Source: Durusdinium trenchii (taxonomy: Eukaryota; Sar; Dinophyceae; Suessiales; Symbiodiniaceae). Taken from it: 64,000 nucleotides of DNA. Location: positions 395,375-459,374 of the forward strand of contig CAXAMN010021385.1 of the NCBI GenBank assembly GCA_963970005.1, written 5' to 3'. The position numbers and the translations under genes are program-made. A model generated the notes under the pieces. It had not been told where the DNA came from. It saw nothing but the letters and a program-made list of their open reading frames with translations, and searched no databases. This document shows positions 55,443 through 61,799 of this stretch, in pieces. Position 1 is the stretch's first letter. Each line of letters starts with the position of its first letter.

Positions 55443-56690
55443 ATGCCGCCCCCCCAAGATCGCTATGAGGTTAACCTCGAGTTGGTTACCGTAGCTGGCA
55501 CGGAATATACGATGCAAGCAAACCTCGCCCATTATGAAGATGTGGCAGAGCTGGAAGACGACATTCTTTGCTTTCTGCCTACAGTCTCTGACTTAGAGGT
55601 ATTTGGGTGTGAATTGGAATTGCTCGACCTTCGCGAGCAGCAACCTCTGTCAGAGGCATTCCGCACGGTGCTCCTGCAGCGGCCGCAACTGCAAGTAGTA
55701 GTTCGTCCCTGTATGGTAGAAGGGCATTCCATCTGGCATTTCCAGACCGACGGCAAAGAAGGCTACCCCAAAGCAGTGCGGGTCCCGGCCAACCCGAGAG
55801 GGGAAATTGCAGACAGAGCTTTCTACGCGGCACCTTCAATCCGACACGTAGAAGTGGCAACTGGCATCCAACATATAGGAATTGGGGCCTGGCAGAGTTG
55901 CCAGCAATTACAGATTGTCAAGCTTCCAACTTCGGTCGTCAGTCTGGCGGAAGGGACTTTCATGGGGTGCTATGTGCTGCGTCAGGTCGCTGCACCAGGG
56001 TGTGTCCACTATGGACAAAGGGTGTTTGCTGAGTGCTGTTCCCTAGGCAGCGTTGGGGTCAAGCGCGAAACAGAGGACAGCAGCGTCCTGGCACCAGGCG
56101 CGCAGCTTGGCAGATATGCTTTCGAGAGTTGCCTCACGCTTGCAACTATCACCTTTGACACGGATCGTACGAATAAACCGCGAGCACTGCCTGAAGGCGC
56201 ATTCTGTGGAGCAGGCATTGAGCAGCTGTGCTTGCCGAATGACTTTCACAACATCGGGCCGAGGGCCTGTGAAAATTGTAAAAGTCTCGTGGAAGTCAAC
56301 CTCATGAGCACAGAAATCACAGCCCTGCTCTCTTCCACCTTTGCCCACTGTGTAGCGTTGCAGTGCATATGGCTTCCACCGCGCCTCATACAGATTGGAA
56401 AAGAAGCCTTCCTTAATTGTGTTGTGCTGCAGGAAGTTGTCATCCCGACAGAACTCAGTGACATCGGCAACCGTGCCTTCTGCGGGTGCGAGCAGCTGCA
56501 ACGGTTTACCCTCCTAGATTGGGGAGACGTTGAACAGTGGGTGCAGGCAGAGCACAATGCTTTTTTTATGTGCGACAAATTTGAAAAACCTCATTGGCTG
56601 GAACTGCTCCCCGCGGAAGGACCAGATTCTGATGCCTTTGACGAGGAACTCAGCCACGAATATTGCCAATATCATGCCGGTCCATGGTAG
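55443..56690 (+). CDS. LRR-a: BspA-like leucine-rich-repeat protein
   Basis: 415 residues from the only in-frame ATG (MPPPQDRYEVNLELVTV). The open frame reaches back to 55353 without another ATG. The first 100 residues (LELVTVAGTEYTM; DLEVFGCELELLDL; RPQLQVVVRPC) look like a small beta-rich, perhaps ubiquitin-like, domain; this is a guess from pattern. From about 115 on come BspA-type (LRR_5) repeats of 22-24 residues: IADRAFYAAPSIRHVEVATG, IGIGAWQSCQQLQIVKLPTS, IGPRACENCKSLVEVNLM and IGKEAFLNCVVLQEVVIPTE. There is no signal peptide or membrane segment, so a cytosolic or nuclear role is likely. These repeats normally mediate protein binding. Its broken relatives lie at 24.7, 27.9 and 45.1 kb. 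Confidence 0.85.
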   Translation: MPPPQDRYEVNLELVTVAGTEYTMQANLAHYEDVAELEDDILCFLPTVSDLEVFGCELELLDLREQQPLSEAFRTVLLQRPQLQVVVRPCMVEGHSIWHFQTDGKEGYPKAVRVPANPRGEIADRAFYAAPSIRHVEVATGIQHIGIGAWQSCQQLQIVKLPTSVVSLAEGTFMGCYVLRQVAAPGCVHYGQRVFAECCSLGSVGVKRETEDSSVLAPGAQLGRYAFESCLTLATITFDTDRTNKPRALPEGAFCGAGIEQLCLPNDFHNIGPRACENCKSLVEVNLMSTEITALLSSTFAHCVALQCIWLPPRLIQIGKEAFLNCVVLQEVVIPTELSDIGNRAFCGCEQLQRFTLLDWGDVEQWVQAEHNAFFMCDKFEKPHWLELLPAEGPDSDAFDEELSHEYCQYHAGPW

Positions 56691-56798
56691 ACTCTACGGA
56701 GCTACATTGCCATGAATATTGCCATGCCAACCGCTCTGACAAGGAGCTAAACCATGTGTACCCTTAGCATTATGCCAGGCCATGAGAGGCTCAAGGTA

Positions 56799-56812
56799 GG
56801 TGCCTTAGCATC
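56799..56812. repeat. CTTA hairpin between LRR-a and LRR-b
   Basis: GGTGC-CTTA-GCATC, one G-T wobble in the stem. Confidence 0.8.
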
Positions 56813-56880
56813 TGTCTTAAGGAAACATCCCCGGCCGTAGGAACAGCCCATGTGCAGACTGGACACCAGTGGCTCGCGCA

Positions 56881-58164
56881 ATGATAGCAGATAGCCTGCC
56901 GCAAAAAGAGCTTGACAGTTCATCCATGAGTAGCACTCCCATCGAAAAGGAGCCAGTCATGGAATGCCCCCTGCTGCTGACTACGCTTTCGGGGGTAACC
57001 TTTAAGGTCTCTCTCAGTGTCGCCAAGTTCGACCGATTTACAGATTTCGAAGACCAGGTTATGGATTATCTGGCCTCGGTCACTGACCTCCAAGTTTTTG
57101 GGTGCGTCATTGACTTTTTACACACCACCACGCAAACCTACCTAGAGGACCCAATCTGGGATAAGTTACAGCAAGGTAGAGAATACACCATTGTCTTCAG
57201 GGACTGTAGTGTTACCCTGCCAGAACAAGAACAGCTCGGTGGTTATCCTATTGATCAAGTCCCCTTAGCTGTTCATGTCCCAATGAACTCAGAAGAAACT
57301 GTCCCAGAATGGGCCTTTGCAGGTGTGCCACGCTTGCGACACGTTAGCGTCGAGTCAGGGATCAGGCTCATTGGTGCAGAGGCGTGGCAAGATTGCCGGC
57401 AACTCCGCATTGTCAAACTGCCGGCCACAGTGGTAGGCATTGCAGATAATGCCTTTCGGGACTGCAAGCTCCTAAATAGTGTCTTGGCTCCGGGTTGTCG
57501 CGACTTTGGTTACAAAGCCTTTTCGGAATGTTGTTCCTTGCAGCGTGTGTATGCATCGGGTGGAGCTGTAAACGTGTTCAACGGGGAAACCAATTTCGGG
57601 CAATACCTCTTCCAAGGGTGCATCAACCTTGCAGAGGTCACCGTGAGTGAGTTTCCATCCCCCCGATCTGAATTTAACGGGTTAACCCTGCAAGACAGGA
57701 CCAGAGAGCTAGCTCCGGGTTGCCTCAGCTCTACAGGCATCTACACACTTGCTCTCCCAAAGCACTTTGTAGCCATAGGAGCGCACGCTTGTGACAGTTG
57801 TCGACTGCTTAAGAGTGTTGACCTCTGTAACACCATGATTGAAGAAATTCCGGAATTCACTTTTGGCCACTGCACTAGCCTGCGGGAAGTCTTCCTACCG
57901 ACAACTCTCCATACAATCCGAGTTAAAGCCTTTATGAGCTGTGCCGCCCTTGTGGAGCTTGCCATTCCGCCTGCTCTCAAGTATATTGGAAGTAGGGCTT
58001 TCTTGGACTGCACTGCCCTTCGGAGGCTGGTCAAAATGCCCGGAACACGCAGATGGCGAGGGGTTTATGCTGAAGAAAATGCTTTTGCCATCTGTCCGGC
58101 CATGAAATGGCCACCCTGGCTGCATATGATCCCAGACATGGGCTACACCCCTGGTTTAGGATAG
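56881..58164 (+). CDS. LRR-b: BspA-like leucine-rich-repeat protein
   Basis: 427 residues from the ATG at 56881 (MIADSLPQKELDSSS); the open frame starts 12 nt earlier at a GTG, and a later ATG (MSSTPIEKEPV) is also possible. Same architecture as LRR-a: an N-terminal domain (LLTTLSGVTFKVSLSVAKFD; TDLQVFGCVIDFL), the conserved linker (VPLAVHVPMNSEETVPEWAF), then LRR_5 repeats such as LIGAEAWQDCRQLRIVKLPA, FRDCKLLNSVLAPGCRDFGY, IGAHACDSCRLLKSVDLCN and RVKAFMSCAALVELAIPPA. LRR-a and LRR-b are paralogues, probably by tandem duplication inside the unit before it spread, since the LRR-b-type pseudogene at 22.8-23.9 kb is already distinct. No catalytic domain. Confidence 0.85.
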   Translation: MIADSLPQKELDSSSMSSTPIEKEPVMECPLLLTTLSGVTFKVSLSVAKFDRFTDFEDQVMDYLASVTDLQVFGCVIDFLHTTTQTYLEDPIWDKLQQGREYTIVFRDCSVTLPEQEQLGGYPIDQVPLAVHVPMNSEETVPEWAFAGVPRLRHVSVESGIRLIGAEAWQDCRQLRIVKLPATVVGIADNAFRDCKLLNSVLAPGCRDFGYKAFSECCSLQRVYASGGAVNVFNGETNFGQYLFQGCINLAEVTVSEFPSPRSEFNGLTLQDRTRELAPGCLSSTGIYTLALPKHFVAIGAHACDSCRLLKSVDLCNTMIEEIPEFTFGHCTSLREVFLPTTLHTIRVKAFMSCAALVELAIPPALKYIGSRAFLDCTALRRLVKMPGTRRWRGVYAEENAFAICPAMKWPPWLHMIPDMGYTPGLG

Positions 58165-58226
58165 AGGATCATCCCTCCATCCACAGCTGTCGTGGCTCTG
58201 CTATCAATTTTGTTAGAGTCTGGGTG

Positions 58227-58240
58227 CGAGCCTTAGCTCG
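58227..58240. repeat. CTTA hairpin
   Basis: CGAGC-CTTA-GCTCG, perfect five-base-pair stem, 63 bp after the LRR-b stop. Confidence 0.92.
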
Positions 58241-58729
58241 GGTCCGGAGTAGGCCAGCAATTGCGAAACAGTACTCCTCAACACGAGTAACTAGCCATAG
58301 TTGCCCTCCGTTATGCATGGAGTAAGTGCCCAGAGGCTGTCGGATAGAGAAGGGTCTCGGCGTGGCGGTGATGTCGACAACTGCAAATCGTCCACCTGCC
58401 AGACACAGTAGTCGGTCACTGGTGTAGGTGTCAAATGCTACGGGTTGTGGTCGCCCCAAGATGCAAGTTTTTCGGCACCATAGCATTCGATGACCTATAA
58501 CGCAAACGACCTTTGGCGAGAAAACTATCTAGACCCAGCCTCAACGAAGCTATGCTTCAGAGGCAGGAGAGAAGCAAGAGCGACGTGAGCAGTGAGTTGA
58601 ACCAAGTGCCAGTTTTCGAGCGTTAGAAAAGGAGGATTTCCAGGCATATACGGCAAGCAAAATGCACAGACACCAAATAGAACCATGACCTCTTCTCGCC
58701 ATCCGCTGCGAAGTGAGCCGATAGGAGCG

Positions 58730-58743
58730 AGAACCTTAGTTCT
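58730..58743. repeat. CTTA hairpin
   Basis: AGAAC-CTTA-GTTCT. The aligned site in the 43-kb copy (43429-43442) reads GAGAGC-CTTA-GCTTCT, with paired changes on both sides of the loop. Confidence 0.92.
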
Positions 58744-58792
58744 GCGTTCCTACACGGCGGGTGGTAGATAGTGGCAATGAAGGATGCCCAGG

Positions 58793-58808
58793 GGGAACCT
58801 TAGTTCCC
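58793..58808. repeat. CTTA hairpin
   Basis: GGGAAC-CTTA-GTTCCC. The aligned site in the 43-kb copy (43492-43506) keeps the stem but has a three-base loop, TTA. Confidence 0.93.
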
Positions 58809-59579
58809 GCTGTTGATGTCCGACATTTCCAATTTTGTACAAAGAGGTACAGATATCACGCTAGGCGAGCTCAATGTTTCACAGGTTTCACACGGGCCTT
58901 GCACGCACCTCTCACTTTTTGCCATGACACAGCGCCTCACAGACTCAAGTGACATCCCCTTTTGGCACCGTTGAGTGCCGAAGGGTGTTGGGTCTGCCTC
59001 CCCACGGGGAGGTGGTGCCCGGTTCACCCTTAGCTGCAGGCTTCTCTCGCTAGGAATTGCCGCCGTATTTGAATTCTGTCTGGCAGCATGTGACTGGTCT
59101 TGTATGCGCCACCGGTTGAACGGGTTGTGCTGCAAGTATGGTCTTTTCCACGGATTGCTGCTTAGATCTTCGCACATTCGGTTGGCCTGATTACAACCAC
59201 TGCTGGAGCATTGCGAGACACCTGACCTGCAAAGTGACCTTGTTTTGCCACACTGTGGTGTGGCCGCTGGTCACCAACACTTGGTAAGGAAAGTCCGTTT
59301 GAAGCCTCCTAGGCGGCTTTCCATGAACACAGCTTGCGCTGCAGTCCTTTTCTTTTGCGAATTCAGGCCCACTTATTGCCACTAGTCTCAGTTTCACACG
59401 TTTCACCTAGTGTAGAGGGAAGACTACAAGATGGTGGAGTTTCGGCCTGCGGGCTTGGGTGTTTGGTTTGGGTTGGTTTTGGGGCCTTCGTTCCTTTCTC
59501 CACCATCTGTCTGTTCTTCCCTTCCTTCAACGATGACCTGGGCACCATGCCCACACGGCGTCCGTACTCGTGGAAAAAA

Positions 59580-59597
59580 GAAGCAGCAGAGTAGCAA
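59580..59597. repeat. Right target-site duplication of the 13-kb unit
   Basis: GAAGCAGCAGAGTAGCAA directly after the A-tail, identical to 46515-46532. Confidence 0.88.
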
Positions 59598-59626
59598 TCC
59601 ATCCCCAGTGTCGTCAGAGCGTTGCC

Positions 59627-59905
59627 AGTCTAAGGCCTTGATCAGCGACTTGAGGTTCTACATAGTTGGAGATCAGCCTCGTCTGAGATCCACTGTGGCC
59701 TTGATCAGCGACTTGGCTCGCACAGTTGGAGAATAGAATCAGGAAGCATGAAGGGAAAACGCCGCCCTCAAAGATACAACATTAAATCATCAGGGGTTAA
59801 GTGAAAACGCCGCCCTCAATGATGGCCCCAAGTCAGCTGCTTTGCAGGAGAGGATGTTCTGGCAGTTCTGTAACCCAAGCTTTTGTAAATTCATCATTGA
59901 GGGAT
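59627..59905. mobile_element. Partial copy of the foldback element
   Basis: Matches 29990-30270 (ttgatcagcgacttgaggtt, tcaggaagcatgaag, gaaaacgccgccctcaa twice, then the unique spacer) but stops a few bases into the right arm (cattgaggg). It lacks the tandem array and the right outer arm. Confidence 0.85.
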
Positions 59906-60435
59906 CATCAACGGATGATGCCAAGGTGAACACTTTTGCAGTGAACTAGCATTGCACGCCAATATCATCGAAGATGACATTGGAACGAACACCTTTGCAA
60001 TGGACTAGCATTGCCCTTTTCAGGCACAATGGTATGAAATTTGTTTTTGGAAGAGGCCATAATTTCCAAAAGGCCAAGAGCTTTTGTATGCATTTTTGAC
60101 TGCGCGCATCTCACATTGTGATCTGCACGCATGATCACAGCACGCACAGTGTGCACATGCTTTGCATTTTGAAAGCAGTTTGCGCGATGTGTTTTGGAAG
60201 CACATTTGAATGTGTCATGAACGTCGTTCAGTTTCATGTAAAGATGGAAACGATGAACGCAGCTTTTGCACGCAGTCCGTTGAACTTTTCACCTTTTGGA
60301 CGCCTTGCAATGTTTTTTCTCTCAAGAAGGAGAGGCTCAAGCAGAAGTGACGAACGTCACGTTGGTTGGTAAAAGGGACGGCCTGAACCTTGAAAGTGTT
60401 TCGAGTTGTTTGCTTTTGTTTCTTTGCTCAGCTTC
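59906..60435. other. No gene; short direct repeat
   Basis: A segment of about 62 bp (gaacacttttgcagtgaactagcattgc and gaacacctttgcaatggactagcattgc) is tandemly repeated near 59928-60015. Nothing else was recognised before the copia LTR. The LTR start cannot be fixed without its partner. Confidence 0.45.
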
Positions 60436-60545
60436 GTGTGTGTTGTATACACGTATACACACTCAACAGGACGCGTAATCGCGAGGGCTTGTGCACGCGT
60501 ACTTCGTAGCAGTAACACGTTACGCTGGCAGCGCGTAAACGTACA

Positions 60546-60557
60546 TGGTAGCGGAGC
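60546..60557 (+). other. Primer-binding site
   Basis: TGGTAGCGGAGC, identical to the primer sites of the minus-strand copia copies, so both families use the same tRNA primer. Confidence 0.85.
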
Positions 60558-60581
60558 TCTGCGGAGCTGACTAGCGTCGGT

Positions 60582-61799
60582 ATGCAAGATCCAGGACAAA
60601 TGCATGGAAGCCCAGGCGCGATGGAACGCGGTTTCGGAGAGCAAAGTGAACTTCCTCAAGCACCACAAACACCTAGTCAAGGTAGCCGTCAGTCTCAGAG
60701 CGTACATGAATCTGAACTTCGCGGTAACAGGCACGGTAATCCACGGAACTCAAATGGCCAAGATCATCCCCAGGCAGCGCAAGCGCAACCAGGTATGCAA
60801 CCAGGCTCACAGGCTTTTTCATGGACGCATGTGCCTCAGCAAGCATACGGTCAGATGCCCGGTCAGATGCCTAGTTTTCCTCAAGGTCCAGCATGGTATG
60901 GGGCGCAATGGATGCCTAGAGGCCTGAGTGGTTATGGACTCAGCACGGCGGCAATTCCTCCTTTCCCAGGAGCAGGTGGCATGGGATGTCACCCTGGGTG
61001 TATGGGGCCTAGACCTCCTAGTGGTTGCGGCCTTAATAGCATTGGCTTGAACCTCGGTGGTTGTACGCCTCAGCAGTCACGTGTTCAGGAAGCGTTGCAA
61101 GCTTTTGACACTTTGAATGAAGCTCAAATGCAGACCGTTTTTCAGCAGTTGCAGGAGCAGTTTGTCACGACGCAACAACGCAGGTTGGTGCCGGATGTCT
61201 TTGGACAAAGGAGCGAACATTTGAACACAGGCACATTCGACACAGGGTTTGACGCTTCCCAGTCTCACGGTGCACCTTCAGGACTTCCGCCGGATGTCGG
61301 TCGAGGAGCACAGTTGGATGTGTTTGCAAAGAGTGAGAAGTGGTTGGCGCCTGCACCAGTGCCATCGTTGAACACTTGGACAACGCGTGAACAGGAGATC
61401 ATTGGTTGGTCAACGTATTTGGAGGACCTCATTGCTTGGGCAGCTCAGGCTTCGTTGGAGTTCAGTGTTGAGTTGCAGCATGCGAGTCGATGGCCACGGC
61501 CTATTAGTTGGGCAGGCATGAGCAGTGCACAGCAGGCACGATCTCGGAGACTTGTAGCCATCCTTCGTTCCGCCTTTAGCGCTCATCCTCGTTGTGCGAA
61601 CCTGATCGCGGTTTTCTGTGAAGGTGTTGCATTGGATGCCACTAGTATGAGTGAAGCGAACTTGATGATCGCAATGTCCCAGGCGGCGAATGGATACGAG
61701 TTGTTGAGACACGGAAGCAGATCACTTGGAACAGGAGATCAAACGGCAGGCGATGGAACTAGAGGCCCCCATGGACTCCTTAGGACTTTGTTGGGTTGA
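60582..61799 (+). CDS. Copia gag, 405 residues
   Basis: The ATG at 60582 lies 24 nt after the primer site. The first 250 residues are Q/G/P-rich (QMPGQMPSFPQGPAWYGAQ). The last third is a copia gag domain (APVPSLNTWTTREQEIIGWS; LEDLIAWAAQASLEFSVEL; FSAHPRCANLIAVFCEGVAL). The frame ends soon after MSQAANGYELLR, the block that reads AADANGYELFRLIRRE in the other element; there the gag domain continues for about 120 more residues and then zinc knuckles. The C-terminal gag half is therefore missing. The final 30 residues overlap the start of the pol frame and are probably not native. Confidence 0.82.
   Translation: MQDPGQMHGSPGAMERGFGEQSELPQAPQTPSQGSRQSQSVHESELRGNRHGNPRNSNGQDHPQAAQAQPGMQPGSQAFSWTHVPQQAYGQMPGQMPSFPQGPAWYGAQWMPRGLSGYGLSTAAIPPFPGAGGMGCHPGCMGPRPPSGCGLNSIGLNLGGCTPQQSRVQEALQAFDTLNEAQMQTVFQQLQEQFVTTQQRRLVPDVFGQRSEHLNTGTFDTGFDASQSHGAPSGLPPDVGRGAQLDVFAKSEKWLAPAPVPSLNTWTTREQEIIGWSTYLEDLIAWAAQASLEFSVELQHASRWPRPISWAGMSSAQQARSRRLVAILRSAFSAHPRCANLIAVFCEGVALDATSMSEANLMIAMSQAANGYELLRHGSRSLGTGDQTAGDGTRGPHGLLRTLLG

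Larger units (their letters stand above)
46533..59579 (+). mobile_element. 13.05-kb retroposed multi-gene unit
   Basis: The unit starts with a spliced-leader relic (46535-46555), ends with six A (59574-59579) and is bounded by perfect 18-bp direct repeats. It contains, in order, a glycosyltransferase-like/helicase/nuclease-like frame, a second long ORF, LRR-a, LRR-b and a 1.4-kb 3' untranslated region. None of the genes has visible introns, unlike host genes at 4-17 kb. Related 3' ends with A-tails at 21.8, 26.0, 43.2-44.2 and 46.4 kb, plus gene fragments at 22-33 and 45 kb, show it is a repeated family. No RT domain was found, so movement would need an outside enzyme or an unrecognised one. 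It resembles no named element class that I know. Confidence 0.78.
58165..59579 (+). other. 3' untranslated region and A-tail of the 13-kb unit
   Basis: 1.4 kb without a supported gene. From about 58655 it matches the retroposon at 43.35-44.2 kb. It carries CTTA hairpins (58227, 58730, 58793) and finishes with GACCTGGGCACC, CCCACACGGCGTCCG, CTCGTGG and six A. This terminal segment is the most conserved part across the fragments in the window, as expected if it is the recognition end for reverse transcription. Confidence 0.75.

Noticed and set aside
56820..56880. Spliced-leader relic before LRR-b (ccggccgtag...tggctcgcg)
   Set aside because: Only scattered short matches; weaker than the clear cores elsewhere.
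46533..58164. Bacterial or viral operon transferred into the genome
   Set aside because: No ribosome-binding sites or compact gene spacing; spliced-leader relic, A-tail and many relatives nearby argue for a host-lineage retroposed family.
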